DNA of 64,000 bases from Rhodovulum visakhapatnamense (GTDB taxonomy: Bacteria > Pseudomonadota > Alphaproteobacteria > Rhodobacterales > Rhodobacteraceae), in the NCBI RefSeq assembly GCF_004365965.1, contig NZ_SOEB01000009.1, positions 84,269 through 148,268 on the forward strand, read 5' to 3'. The notes beneath the pieces were generated by a model. That model was not told the origin of the DNA, made no database searches, and saw only the letters and a program-made list of their open reading frames with translations. The position numbers and the translations under genes were made by a program. Positions 1 through 10,512 of this stretch are shown in pieces; within the stretch, counting starts at the first letter, position 1; each line of letters begins with the position of its first letter.

Positions 1-611
1 GCGCTGGCCACGGCGGCGGTGGTCTTGGCCAGCGTCGCCCGCGCGGTGTCGTGATCCTCGGTCGCGGTATCGAGCTGGGCCACCGCCGCAAAATTGCGCT
101 CGACCAGCCCCTTGACCCGCTCAAGCGCGTTGGTCGCGGTGCGAAGCTGGGCCTCGGCGGCGTCGCGGTCGGCCTCGGCCTGCACGACGGCGGCGCGCGC
201 GGCAGCGATCTGGGCGTCGATCCGGCCAAGCGTGCGATCGGCCGTGGCGGCGCGGCTTTCGGCGGTGGCCAGCGCGATGCGATAATCGTCATCCTCCAGC
301 CGCACCAGCACGTCGCCCGCATGGACATGGGCGTTTTCCTCGACCGGCAGGCTTTTGACATAGCCCTGCACCCGGCTGGAAATCATGGCGATATCGGCCT
401 GGACATAGGCATCGTCGGTATGCTCGACGAACCGGCCATGGGTCCAGTAACCCCAGCCGGCATAGCCCGCCCCGCCCAGCGCCAGCACCGCCAGAACCGC
501 CAGCACCGGCTTGCGGCGCGACCGTTTCGGCGCGGCGGGACCGTCGCCGGTCGGCGGCACGGCACCGGCATCGGCAGGGGGCTCGCGCATCAGGGTTTCC
601 GGCTTCGACAT
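1..611 (-). CDS. HlyD/EmrA-family membrane fusion protein (partial, C-terminus outside window)
   Basis: Periplasmic adaptor of a tripartite drug or metabolite efflux pump, anchored in the inner membrane. The visible 203 residues start MSKPETLMREPP. A short Pro-rich cytoplasmic segment is followed by one transmembrane helix at about residues 34-52, then the biotinyl-lipoyl-like half motif (EHTDDAYVQADIAMISSRVQGYV, at about 60-85) and a long Ala-rich coiled-coil hairpin. The TDDAYV..A and SRV.GYV pattern is typical of EmrA. The gene runs off the left edge, so its pump partner (usually EmrB-type) would lie further left. It is divergent from a TetR regulator, and two palindromes lie between them, so repression by that regulator is likely. 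The family is sure; the substrate is unknown. Confidence 0.9.
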   Translation of the reverse strand, partial: MSKPETLMREPPADAGAVPPTGDGPAAPKRSRRKPVLAVLAVLALGGAGYAGWGYWTHGRFVEHTDDAYVQADIAMISSRVQGYVKSLPVEENAHVHAGDVLVRLEDDDYRIALATAESRAATADRTLGRIDAQIAAARAAVVQAEADRDAAEAQLRTATNALERVKGLVERNFAAVAQLDTATEDHDTARATLAKTTAAVAS

Positions 612-683
612 CGGGACAGCTTTCGGAGAAGGCACAGGAGCGGCGGGACGTGAGAAAGTCTGGCGGGACCGGCACAGGGCCGG

Positions 684-703
684 ATCGAACCGCGCGGTTC
701 GAT
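684..703. promoter_or_regulatory. Perfect 20-bp palindrome, candidate TetR operator 1
   Basis: ATCGAACCGCGCGGTTCGAT reads the same on both strands. It lies 73 bases upstream of the efflux gene start and 142 bases upstream of the TetR gene start. Its 8-bp arms recur in a second site 58 bases away. Size, symmetry and position between a TetR gene and its divergent target fit a TetR-family operator. Binding is inferred. Confidence 0.75.
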
Positions 704-741
704 CCCCGTCTAGGGCATCGCCGCGAGTCGATCAAGGCTTT

Positions 742-761
742 ATCGAACCGGTCGGTTCGAT
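742..761. promoter_or_regulatory. 20-bp palindrome with the same arms, candidate TetR operator 2
   Basis: ATCGAACCGGTCGGTTCGAT has the same arms, ATCGAACC and GGTTCGAT, as the site at 684-703; only the four central bases differ. Two identical-arm sites in one divergent intergenic region suggest one operator per promoter, or cooperative repression of both genes. Confidence 0.75.
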
Positions 762-845
762 TAAATGGTCTGACGGCGACGGGCCTGTCGACTCCCGTCA
801 GGCCGCCAGGATCATGCCCTCGGGACCAAGAAAGGACCGGCACAG

Positions 846-1526
846 ATGCCGCAAGGCGCCAGCCGAACCGACAGCGACACCTGCCCCGGCGGCCGCGTTT
901 GCCGGCGCCATGCGGCGGGCGAGGACCCCGCCAAGCGCGACCAGATCCTGCAGGGCGCGATGAAGGAGTTCCTGGAAAAGGGCTTCGACGGCGCCAGCAT
1001 GAACGAGATCTGCCGGGCCGCCGGGGTCTCGAAGGGTACGCTTTACGTCTATTTCGAGGATAAGCTCGATCTTTTCGTGGCCCTTGTAGCGCGCGAGCGC
1101 CAGGCGATCTTCGCGGGCTTCGACGCGCTTTTGAAAGGCGATCTGCCGCTCGAGGACAAGCTGACCCGGTTCGGCCAGCGCCTCGCCTCGACGATCTGCA
1201 CCGATCATGTGATCCAGTGGCAGCGCACCATCGCGGGCATCGTCGACCGCATGCCCGAACTTGGGGCGCGGTTCTACGAGGCGGCCGCCCAGCGGACCCA
1301 TGACGACCTGAACGCGCTTTTGCGCCGCGAACGCGCCGCCGGGCGGCTGGACGTCCCCGACCCCGAGCGGGCCAGTGCCCAGTTCATCGAACTGACCGTG
1401 GCCGGCATCTGGCGCGCCCGGCTCTTCGGCAAACGCCGGACCGACCCCGAGCCCGACGAGATCGAGGCCTCGGTCGCCTCGGCCGTTCAGGTCTTCATGG
1501 CGGCCTACGGCCGGACCAGCGGCTGA
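846..1526 (+). CDS. TetR/AcrR family transcriptional regulator
   Basis: A DNA-binding repressor of 226 residues. After a 30-residue unstructured lead comes the TetR helix-turn-helix (about residues 32-78): ILQGAMKEFLEKGFDGASMNEICRAAGVSKGTLYVYFEDKLDLF, which has the family's hallmark SKGTLYxYFxxKxxLF. The rest is an alpha-helical ligand-binding domain of the AefR-like kind, with the sequence RFYEAAAQRTHDDLNALL. The start at 846 has an AAAGGA ribosome site 9 bases upstream. It is divergent from the HlyD-type gene, so it probably controls that efflux system and itself through the two palindromes at 684-703 and 742-761. The inducer cannot be read from sequence. Confidence 0.9.
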   Translation: MPQGASRTDSDTCPGGRVCRRHAAGEDPAKRDQILQGAMKEFLEKGFDGASMNEICRAAGVSKGTLYVYFEDKLDLFVALVARERQAIFAGFDALLKGDLPLEDKLTRFGQRLASTICTDHVIQWQRTIAGIVDRMPELGARFYEAAAQRTHDDLNALLRRERAAGRLDVPDPERASAQFIELTVAGIWRARLFGKRRTDPEPDEIEASVASAVQVFMAAYGRTSG

Positions 1527-1560
1527 CAGGGGCCTGTTGCGCCGGGCCCGAGGGGCGGCC

Positions 1561-2322
1561 TCAATCTGCGATCTCGACCCGGGTGTTCCAGGCCCGGCAC
1601 CGCTCGGCCAGCATCCCGGGCAAGGGGCGGTCGGTGAACAGCGCATCGAGATCGCCCAGCGAGGCGATCCGCACCGGCGCGGTCCGTTCGAACTTGGTGG
1701 CGTCGGCGACCAGAAAAGTGCGCCGGGCCTGCGAAATCACGGTCTGGCTGACGCCGACCTCGCGGATGTCGAAATCCAGCAGATCGCCATCCTCGTCCAG
1801 CGCCGAACAGCCGATCACCGCGTAATCGACCTTGAAGGCCTGGATCGCCCGCATGGTCAGCGTACCGACCAGCCCCGCATCCGACCGCCGAAGCGTGCCG
1901 CCCGCCACCACGATCTCGCAATCGGGATTCTCGACCAGAATATTGGCCACGTTCATGTTGTTGGTCACGACCAGAAGGTTGCGGTGATGCGAGAGCTCGC
2001 GCGCGACCGCCTCGGTCGAGGTCCCGATATTGAGAAAGACCGACGCCTCGTCGGGGATCGCCCGGGCACAGCGCCGGGCAATGGCGGCCTTGGCCTCGGG
2101 GTTCAGGTCGCGCCGGTGTTCGTAGCCGATATTGGTCACGCCCGAGGGCAGGATCGCCCCGCCATGCACCCGCTCGAGCTTGCCCGCCTCGGCCAGATCG
2201 GCGAGGTCGCGGCGGATGGTCTGGACCGTCACCCCGAAATGTTCGGCCAGCGCCTCGACGGTGACACGGCCATCGCGGCGGGCGATGTCGAGGATGTCGG
2301 GGGCGCGCAGGGTCTGGGACAT
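1561..2322 (-). CDS. glpR: DeoR-family repressor, glycerol-3-phosphate regulon (GlpR-type)
   Basis: A 253-residue DeoR-type regulator. The N-terminal winged helix (about residues 7-58: ILDIARRDGRVTVEALAEHFGVTVQTIRRDL) has the DeoR signature VTxQTIRRDLxxL and is followed by RVHGGA. The C-terminal sugar-phosphate sensor domain shows FLNIGTSTEAVAREL, VTNNMNVA and VVAGGTLR. The start at 2322 was preferred over in-frame upstream codons because of an AAGGAAAG ribosome site just before it. It is divergent from glpD and the glycerol ABC transporter, where GlpR orthologues sit in rhizobia and Rhodobacterales. Release by glycerol-3-phosphate is inferred from the family. Confidence 0.88.
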   Translation of the reverse strand: MSQTLRAPDILDIARRDGRVTVEALAEHFGVTVQTIRRDLADLAEAGKLERVHGGAILPSGVTNIGYEHRRDLNPEAKAAIARRCARAIPDEASVFLNIGTSTEAVARELSHHRNLLVVTNNMNVANILVENPDCEIVVAGGTLRRSDAGLVGTLTMRAIQAFKVDYAVIGCSALDEDGDLLDFDIREVGVSQTVISQARRTFLVADATKFERTAPVRIASLGDLDALFTDRPLPGMLAERCRAWNTRVEIAD

Positions 2323-2340
2323 CGGCTTTCCTTTCCGCTC

Positions 2341-2356
2341 CAAATTGTTCGATTTG
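2341..2356. promoter_or_regulatory. Imperfect palindrome upstream of glpR, possible operator
   Basis: CAAATTGTTCGATTTG has 5-bp inverted arms (CAAAT/ATTTG) and lies 19-34 bases before the glpR start, in an A/T-rich patch of a G/C-rich genome. The wider glpR-glpD gap (2323-2578) also holds an A-rich segment around 2500-2520 (GAACAGAAAGGG, AAACGAAG). That segment resembles DeoR-family half sites near the glpD promoter. The evidence is position and symmetry only. Confidence 0.35.
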
Positions 2357-2578
2357 CCGACGCCCCGCAAGCGGCGCGACCCGGATTGGCGGCACAGATC
2401 GCCTGCGTTCCGCGGCGAAGACGCGCGCATGCTGCAAATGCGAAAGGCATGTTCGGCCAATCGCGCATAAGGCTGCGCGCTTCAGATCATAGCGAACAGA
2501 AAGGGAATAAAAACGAAGATTCCGATTGACGCAACTTGTCGCAGCGTGGTTCGTTGAGTCTACCGAAAGGACCGATTC

Positions 2579-4189
2579 ATGCCCGCGCCCCTTGCGTCAC
2601 CGCCCCGGCCCGATCCGACCGACCTGCTGATCGTGGGCGGCGGCATCAATGGCTGCGGGATCGCCCGCGACGCCGCCGGGCGCGGCCTGACGGTGACGCT
2701 GGCCGAAATGGGCGATCTGGCCTCGGCGACCTCCTCGGCTTCGACCAAGCTCTTTCATGGCGGGCTGCGCTATCTCGAGTATTTCGAGTTCCGACTGGTC
2801 CGCGAGGCGCTGATCGAGCGCGAGACTCTGCTGCGCGCGATGCCCCATATCAGCTGGCCGATGCGCTTCGTGCTGCCACTCGACACGCGGATGCGGTTCG
2901 ATGCCAGCACGCCCGCGTCGAAACTGCTGACCTCGGTGCTGCCCTGGATGAAGGGACGGCGCCCGGCCTGGATGATCCGTCTGGGGCTTTTTCTTTACGA
3001 CAGCCTCGGGGGCCGCAAGATCCTGCCCGCGACCCGCACGCTGGATCTGGCGACAGACCCGGCAGGCCAGCCGCTGAAGGACAGCTTCCAGCGGGCCTAT
3101 GAATATTCCGACTGCTGGATCGAGGACGCGCGCCTGGTCGCGCTGAACGCCCGCGATGCCGCCGACCGCGGCGCCGAGATCCTGGTCCGCACCCGTGTCA
3201 TCGGGGCCGCGCGCGGCCCGGACGTCTGGACGGTCACGCTGCGCGACCAGCAGACCGGCGAGGTCTTCACCCGCCGCGCCCGGATGCTGGTCAATGCCGC
3301 CGGTCCCTGGGCCGGAGAGGTGATCGGCGAGACCCTGCACGAAACCTCGTCCGACCGGGTGCGTCTGGTGCGCGGCAGCCATATCGTGACGCGAAAGCTC
3401 TTCGATCACGACCGGTGCTATTTCTTTCAGGGGCAGGACGGCCGGATCGTCTTTGCCATCCCCTACGAGACCGATTTCACCCTGATCGGCACGACCGATG
3501 CCGAACATGCCGACCCCGACACGCCCCCCGTCTGCACCGAGGCCGAGCGCGATTACCTGCTGGCCTTTGTGAACCGCTATTTCCGGCAGGACGTCACCGT
3601 CGAGGATATCGTCTGGACCTATTCCGGCGTGCGGCCGCTGCATGACGAGGGCGAGGGCTCGGCCACCGCCGCCTCGCGCGATTATGTGGTCAAGCTCGAC
3701 CGCGCCGGCGCGCCGCTGCTGAACATCTTCGGCGGCAAGATCACGACCTATCGCCGCCTCGCGGAATCCGCGCTGGAGAAGATCGCCGAGGTGCAGAAGG
3801 GCCTGCCGGGCCGCTGGACCGCGGGCGTGCCGCTGCCGGGCGGGGATTTTCCGGTCGACGGCGTCGAGGATCTGATCGCGCGGCTCAGGGCGGCGCACCC
3901 GTTCCTGACCGATTGCTGGGCGCACCGTCTGGTGCGCGCCTATGGCACCCAGGCGGCAGACCTGCTGGACGGCGCGCGCAGCCCCGAGGATCTGGGCCGC
4001 GACTTCGGCGCGACCTTGACCGAAGCCGAGGTGCGCTGGCTGATGGACCGCGAATTCGCGCGCGAGGCCGCCGATGTGGTCTGGCGCCGCAGCAAGCTTG
4101 GGCTCAGACTGAGCCGGGATCAGATTGCCGGGCTTGACGCCTGGATGACGGAAAGACGCCTGGAGGACATGCCAGCCGCCGCCGAATAG
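2579..4189 (+). CDS. glpD: Aerobic glycerol-3-phosphate dehydrogenase
   Basis: Membrane-associated FAD enzyme that oxidises sn-glycerol 3-phosphate to dihydroxyacetone phosphate and passes electrons to quinone. At 536 residues it is slightly longer than the 501-residue E. coli enzyme. The dinucleotide-binding loop LLIVGGGINGCGIARDAAGRG lies near residues 17-37, followed by the GlpD hallmark STKLFHGGLRYLEYFEFRLVREAL. GTTDAEH and the C-terminal FGGKITTYRRLAE are further family motifs. It is the first gene of the glycerol operon and divergent from glpR. The gap to the next gene is 46 bases, consistent with one transcript. No glycerol kinase gene is visible in the window. Confidence 0.96.
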   Translation: MPAPLASPPRPDPTDLLIVGGGINGCGIARDAAGRGLTVTLAEMGDLASATSSASTKLFHGGLRYLEYFEFRLVREALIERETLLRAMPHISWPMRFVLPLDTRMRFDASTPASKLLTSVLPWMKGRRPAWMIRLGLFLYDSLGGRKILPATRTLDLATDPAGQPLKDSFQRAYEYSDCWIEDARLVALNARDAADRGAEILVRTRVIGAARGPDVWTVTLRDQQTGEVFTRRARMLVNAAGPWAGEVIGETLHETSSDRVRLVRGSHIVTRKLFDHDRCYFFQGQDGRIVFAIPYETDFTLIGTTDAEHADPDTPPVCTEAERDYLLAFVNRYFRQDVTVEDIVWTYSGVRPLHDEGEGSATAASRDYVVKLDRAGAPLLNIFGGKITTYRRLAESALEKIAEVQKGLPGRWTAGVPLPGGDFPVDGVEDLIARLRAAHPFLTDCWAHRLVRAYGTQAADLLDGARSPEDLGRDFGATLTEAEVRWLMDREFAREAADVVWRRSKLGLRLSRDQIAGLDAWMTERRLEDMPAAAE

Positions 4190-4235
4190 GCGGTCGAGAC
4201 GGGGCCAGGGGCGCGACAAAGGGAGGAGTGCCGCG

Positions 4236-5324
4236 ATGGCGCTGACGCTTGACGGCCTGTCGAAGGTCGTGAACGGCCGGACGCATATCCATGCGACCGA
4301 TCTGACGCTGGACCCCGGCACGATGAACGTGCTGCTGGGACCGACGCTGTCGGGAAAGACCACGCTGATGCGGCTGATGGCCGGGCTCGACCGGCCCTCG
4401 ACGGGCCGCATCCTGTGGCGGGGCGAGGACGTCACCGGCAAGCGGGTGCAGGACCGCCGCGTCGCGATGGTCTATCAGCAATTCATCAACTACCCCTCGA
4501 TGACGGTCTACGACAACATCGCCTCGCCCCTGCGGCTTGAGGGCCGCAGCCGCGACGAAATCGACCGCGCGGTGAAGAAGACGGCCGATCTGATGCGGCT
4601 GTCGCCTCTGCTCGACCGCAAGCCGCTGGAGCTGTCGGGCGGCCAGCAGCAACGCTGCGCGCTGGCCCGCGCGCTGGTGAAGGACGCGGGCCTCGTGCTG
4701 CTGGACGAGCCGCTGGCCAATCTCGACTACAAGCTGCGCGAGGAGCTTCGGGCCGAGATCCCGCGGATCTTCGCCGAGTCCGGTGCGATCTTCGTCTATG
4801 CCACCACCGAACCCGAAGAGGCGCTTTTGCTGGGCGGCAACACCGCGACGCTGTGGGAGGGGCGGATCACCCAGTTCGGGCCTGCGCCGAAGGTCTATCG
4901 GCAACCGGCGGACGCGATCACGGCGCGCGTCTATTCGGACCCGCCGATGAACTTCCTCAGGATCTCGAAGACCGGCGGGCGGCTGATGTTCGGCGACGGC
5001 CAATGGGTCGAGGCGAAAGGTGCGCTCGCGGCATTGTCCGACGGGCGCTACACTGCCGGTTTCCGCCCCAACCATGTCGAGATCGAGCGCCACAGCGCCG
5101 ATGCCATGGTCTTTCACACCGGGCTTGCGGTCTTCGAGATCACCGGGTCCGAAACCTTCATCCATCTCGACCATCACGGCGAGCGCTGGGTGGGCGTGAT
5201 CCACGGTATCCGGGATCTTCAGATCGGGGCGGCGCTGCCGGTCTATCTGGACCCGTCCCATGTCTACATCTTCGGCGAGGACGGCGCGCTTGTGGCCCCC
5301 GCCGCCTATGCCCTGGCGGCCTGA
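4236..5324 (+). CDS. glpS: Glycerol ABC transporter ATP-binding protein 1 (GlpS-type)
   Basis: Cytoplasmic ATPase subunit of 362 residues, UgpC/MalK class. The Walker A is GPTLSGKTT at residues 35-43, with an atypical PTLS in place of the usual xGxG. The Q-loop region is YQQFINYPSMTVYDNI, the signature LSGGQQQR is near 133 and the Walker B LVLLDEPLANLD near 155. A C-terminal TOBE-like regulatory domain follows. The H-loop position reads YATTEPEEALLLG, so the usual switch histidine (YVTHD) is replaced. Gene order glpD-S-T-P-Q-U-V matches the glycerol transporter described in Rhizobium. It should pair with GlpT, whose signature motif is degenerate. Confidence 0.9.
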   Translation: MALTLDGLSKVVNGRTHIHATDLTLDPGTMNVLLGPTLSGKTTLMRLMAGLDRPSTGRILWRGEDVTGKRVQDRRVAMVYQQFINYPSMTVYDNIASPLRLEGRSRDEIDRAVKKTADLMRLSPLLDRKPLELSGGQQQRCALARALVKDAGLVLLDEPLANLDYKLREELRAEIPRIFAESGAIFVYATTEPEEALLLGGNTATLWEGRITQFGPAPKVYRQPADAITARVYSDPPMNFLRISKTGGRLMFGDGQWVEAKGALAALSDGRYTAGFRPNHVEIERHSADAMVFHTGLAVFEITGSETFIHLDHHGERWVGVIHGIRDLQIGAALPVYLDPSHVYIFGEDGALVAPAAYALAA

Positions 5325-5334
5325 GGAGAAGACC

Positions 5335-6419
5335 ATGGCCCGGATCACGCTGGAACACCTCGCCCATTCCTACCTGCCCGCCCCGCAATCGCCCGAGGAC
5401 TACGCCCTGAAAGAGCTGAACCTCGACTGGGAGGACGGGGCGGCCTATGCCCTGCTGGGCGCCTCGGGCTGCGGCAAGTCCACGCTTCTGAACATCATCT
5501 CGGGGCTCGTGCATCCCAGCCGGGGGCGCATCCTCTTCGACGGGGTCGACATGACCGCCGCCCCCACCGCCCAGCGCAACATCGCGCAGGTGTTCCAGTT
5601 TCCCGTGGTCTACGACACCATGACCGTGCGCGAGAACCTGGCCTTCCCGTTGCGCAACCGGGGCCGCGACCCGGCCTATATCGCCGAACGGGTGCAGGCG
5701 GTGGCCAGGATGATCGGCATGGAGGATCAGCTGGGCCGCAAGGCGCGCGGGCTGACGGCGGACGCCAAGCAGAAGATCAGTCTGGGTCGTGGAATGGTGC
5801 GCCGCGAGGTCAACGCGCTTCTGTTCGACGAGCCGCTGACGGTGATCGACCCGCATATGAAATGGGAGCTTCGGACCCAGCTGAAATCGCTGCATCACGA
5901 ATTCGGCCACACGATGATCTACGTCACCCATGACCAGACCGAGGCGCTGACCTTCGCCGACAAGGTCGTGGTGATGCATGACGGCCGCGTGGTGCAGGTG
6001 GGTACGCCGCAGGAGCTGTTCGAGCGGCCTGCCCATACCTTCGTGGGCTATTTCATCGGCTCGCCGGGGATGAACCTGCTGCCCGCGACGATCGAGGGCG
6101 ACCGGGCCTATGTGAACGGAACCCATGTGCCCCTCGGAGGCCGCTACGGAGCGCTGGCGGGCAGCACCCGGATCGGGGTGCGGCCCGAATTCGCCCGGCT
6201 GTCCAGGGATGAGGGGCTGCCGGTCCGGATCAGCCGCATCGAAGATGTGGGCCGCCACAAGATCCTGCGCGCGACCTGTTTCGGTACCGAGATCAACATT
6301 CTCGCCAGCGAGGGCGAGGCCATTCCGGCCGATGCCGCGCGCGTGGTCTTCGACCCGGCCAACGTCAACGTCTATGCCGACGACTGGCTGGTCGCTCCGG
6401 CGCAGGGGAGTGCCGCCTG

Positions 6420-6420
<1 letters not shown>
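5335..6420 (+). CDS. glpT: Glycerol ABC transporter ATP-binding protein 2 (GlpT-type)
   Basis: Second ATPase subunit, 361 residues, starting 10 bases after glpS with an AGGAG site. The Walker A GASGCGKST (near 42-50), Q-loop FQFPVVYDTMTVRENL, Walker B ALLFDEPLTVID and H-loop YVTHDQTEALT are intact. The ABC signature is not: where LSGGQ should be, near residue 140, the sequence reads LTADAKQKISLGRGM. Together with GlpS, which keeps LSGGQ but lacks the H-loop histidine, this predicts an asymmetric heterodimer with one complete catalytic site. The gene overlaps glpP by one base (TGATG), so the two are translationally coupled. Confidence 0.9.
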
Positions 6421-8133
<1,713 letters not shown>

Positions 8134-8134
<1 letters not shown>

Positions 8135-8361
8135 TGACAGCAGATCAGGAAGCCATGATCCGGGATGCGCTCGACGCGCTGGCGCCCGGCGAGTTCCACC
8201 TGCCCGACGCGATAGGCGCCCGGTGGGACACGCTCTGGATCGGCGAGAAGGTGGGGATCGGCAACGATTTCCTGCAGGCGGTGCGCGAGGGCCGCTATGC
8301 CGGGATCGAGGATACCGGCCGCAAGGAACACGGCCTGCATGTCTACGTGAAGACGGGGTAG
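8134..8361 (+). CDS. Small DUF1413-like protein in the glycerol operon
   Basis: A 75-residue protein that overlaps the glpQ stop by one base (TGATG) and ends 5 bases before glpU, so it is certainly co-translated with the transporter. It has no signal peptide or membrane helix. The layout LAPGEFHLPDAIGARW, then GEKVGIGNDFLQAV, GRYAGI and a terminal VYVKTG resembles DUF1413 proteins (strong Trp, GxxF and YxK positions). That label is from memory of the pattern and is uncertain. No function is known to me. The operon position hints at a role in transporter assembly or regulation. Confidence 0.75.
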
Positions 8362-8365
8362 CCAC

Positions 8366-8638
8366 ATGGACTGGATGGCCTGGACCTGGCCCACGGCGGC
8401 CTTCTTCGCCACGATCGCGGCGCTTCTGGTGCTGTTCACCGTGCTGGCGATCCGGTTTCCGGAAACCCCGCGCGTGGGCGTTCTCAGGATCGAGACGACC
8501 CGGGGCGACCGGCTCTTCATCACGCTGCTGGGCTCGGCCTTTCTCAATCTGGCCTGGCTGGGGCTTGCGCCCTGGCCGCAATGGGGCGCGCTGATCCTTT
8601 GCGCGGGCTGGGCCGCGGCCGTCTTCCGCTGGGTGTGA
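8366..8638 (+). CDS. glpU: GlpU-type small membrane protein (DUF2160)
   Basis: A 90-residue integral membrane protein with two to three hydrophobic segments: WPTAAFFATIAALLVLFTVLAI near 10-31 and GSAFLNLAWLGLAPW plus LILCAGWAAAVF in the C-terminal half. Between them lies a soluble stretch, RFPETPRVGVLRIETTRGDR, typical of the DUF2160 proteins that accompany rhizobial-type glycerol ABC transporters. It starts 5 bases after the preceding small gene. Its molecular role in transport is not established. Confidence 0.85.
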   Translation: MDWMAWTWPTAAFFATIAALLVLFTVLAIRFPETPRVGVLRIETTRGDRLFITLLGSAFLNLAWLGLAPWPQWGALILCAGWAAAVFRWV

Positions 8639-8656
8639 CCCGCGCAGGACGGTCGG

Positions 8657-8680
8657 GCGGCGGGATTGGAGGCCCGCCGC
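8657..8680. promoter_or_regulatory. Intercistronic hairpin between glpU and glpV
   Basis: GCGGCGGG (8657-8664) pairs perfectly with CCCGCCGC (8673-8680) across an 8-base loop, with no T tract. Placed just upstream of the binding-protein gene, it could stabilise a processed mRNA and raise glpV output over the membrane subunits, as seen in other ABC operons. The function is inferred from position. Confidence 0.5.
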
Positions 8681-8734
8681 GCTGACGCACGGCCCGACGA
8701 CACGAAGAATACTGGGTTCAATAGGGAGGAAACC

Positions 8735-10462
8735 ATGACCCACGGATACCGAAGCACAACCGCGCTGGGGCTGGGGCTATCGCTTCTGGCGCTGCCCGCC
8801 TGGGCCGGGATGGACGAGGCGCGCAGCTTCCTCGATGCCGAGATCGGCGACATGTCGGTGCTGTCGCGCGCCGATCAGGAGGCCGAGATGCAATGGTTCG
8901 TCGACGCCGCCCAACCCTTCGCGGGGATGGAGATCAAGGTCGTCTCGGAAACCATCACCACCCATGAATACGAATCCAAGGTGCTGGCCCCGGCCTTCAG
9001 CGCGATCACCGGCATCAAGGTCACCCATGACCTGATCGGCGAGGGCGACGTGGTCGAAAAGCTGCAGACCCAGATGCAGTCGGGCGAGAACATCTATGAC
9101 GCCTATATCAACGACAGCGACCTGATCGGCACCCATTGGCGCTATCAGCAGGCCCGCAACCTGACCGACTGGATGGCGGGCGAAGGCGCCGACGTGACGA
9201 ACCCCGGCCTCGATCTGGACGACTTCATCGGCACCAGCTTCACCACCGGCCCGGACGGCAAGCTGTATCAGCTGCCCGACCAGCAATTCGCGAACCTCTA
9301 CTGGTTCCGCTACGACTGGTTCACCGACCCGAAGACCATGGAGGATTTCAAGGCCAAATACGGCTACGATCTGGGCGTCCCGGTCAACTGGTCGGCCTAT
9401 GAGGACATCGCCGAGTTCTTCACCGGCCGCGACATGTCCTACATGGGCGCCGAGGGCGAGATCTACGGCAACATGGATTACGGCAAGAAAGATCCCTCGC
9501 TCGGCTGGCGCTATACCGATGCCTGGATGTCGATGGCGGGCATGGGCGACAAGGGCGAACCCAATGGCCTGCCGGTCGACGAATGGGGCATCCGGGTGAA
9601 CGAGAACAGCCAGCCCGTGGGGTCCTGCATGGCCCGCGGCGGCGCCACCAATTCGCCCGCGGCGGTCTATGCGGTGACGAAGGCCATCGAATGGCTGCAG
9701 AAATACTCGCCCCCCACGGCGGCGGGGATGACCTTCTCGGAGGCCGGTCCGGTGCCCGCCCAGGGCCAGATCGCCCAGCAGATGTTCTGGTACACCGCCT
9801 TCACCGCCGACATGGTGGGCGACGGCGCGGGCGCGGTGCTGAACGAGGACGGCACGCCGAAATGGCGGATGGCCCCCAGCCCGCATGGCGCCTATTGGGA
9901 AGAGGGCATGAAGATCGGCTATCAGGATGCCGGATCCTGGACGCTGATGGAATCGACGCCCGTGGACCGGGCCAAGGCGGCCTGGCTTTATGCCCAGTTC
10001 GTCACCTCGAAGACGGTCGATGTGAAGAAATCGGACGTGGGTCTGACCTTCATCCGCGACTCCACCATCAACTCGCAGCACTTCACCGACCGCGCGCCCA
10101 TGCTGGGCGGGCTCGTCGAGTTCTACCGCTCGCCCGCCCGGGTGCAGTGGTCGCCGACGGGCACCAACATCCCCGACTATCCGAAGCTGGCCCAGCTCTG
10201 GTGGCAGAATATCGGCGATGCGATGTCGGGCGCGAAGACCCCGCAAGAGGCACTGGACGCGCTTTGCGCCGATCAGGAAAAGGTCCTGAGCCGTCTCGAA
10301 CGCGCGGGCGTGCAGGGCGATCTGGGGCCGAAGCTGAACGAAGAACGCGACGCCGAATACTGGCTGGAACAGCCCGGCGCGCCGAAACCGAAGCTCGCCG
10401 ACGAGGAAGAAGAGCCCAAGACCGTCGCCTATGACGATCTGATCCAATCCTGGAGTAACTGA
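8735..10462 (+). CDS. glpV: Glycerol ABC transporter substrate-binding protein (GlpV-type)
   Basis: Periplasmic binding protein of 575 residues, long for the extracellular solute-binding family 1 class but usual for GlpV. The start at 8735 has a strong GGGAGGA site; an in-frame ATG at 8666 lacks one. A Sec signal peptide covers about residues 1-23 (TTALGLGLSLLALPAWAG). The mature protein is rich in Trp and Tyr, as expected of a polyol or sugar binder. It closes the operon and is followed within 20 bases by an intrinsic terminator. Confidence 0.9.
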   Translation: MTHGYRSTTALGLGLSLLALPAWAGMDEARSFLDAEIGDMSVLSRADQEAEMQWFVDAAQPFAGMEIKVVSETITTHEYESKVLAPAFSAITGIKVTHDLIGEGDVVEKLQTQMQSGENIYDAYINDSDLIGTHWRYQQARNLTDWMAGEGADVTNPGLDLDDFIGTSFTTGPDGKLYQLPDQQFANLYWFRYDWFTDPKTMEDFKAKYGYDLGVPVNWSAYEDIAEFFTGRDMSYMGAEGEIYGNMDYGKKDPSLGWRYTDAWMSMAGMGDKGEPNGLPVDEWGIRVNENSQPVGSCMARGGATNSPAAVYAVTKAIEWLQKYSPPTAAGMTFSEAGPVPAQGQIAQQMFWYTAFTADMVGDGAGAVLNEDGTPKWRMAPSPHGAYWEEGMKIGYQDAGSWTLMESTPVDRAKAAWLYAQFVTSKTVDVKKSDVGLTFIRDSTINSQHFTDRAPMLGGLVEFYRSPARVQWSPTGTNIPDYPKLAQLWWQNIGDAMSGAKTPQEALDALCADQEKVLSRLERAGVQGDLGPKLNEERDAEYWLEQPGAPKPKLADEEEEPKTVAYDDLIQSWSN

Positions 10463-10481
10463 GGCCTTTTGCATAACCGTC

Positions 10482-10512
10482 ACGCCCGGCCTTCCCTGGC
10501 CGGGCGTTTTTC
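10482..10512 (+). terminator. Rho-independent terminator of the glp operon
   Basis: ACGCCCGGCC (10482-10491) pairs perfectly with GGCCGGGCGT (10498-10507) across a 6-base loop and runs into five T residues. It lies 20 bases after the glpV stop. Confidence 0.9.

Noticed and set aside
2597..4441. A 614-codon frame antisense to glpD
   Set aside because: Typical antisense shadow in high-GC DNA; no ribosome site or recognisable domain, while glpD on the other strand is unmistakable.
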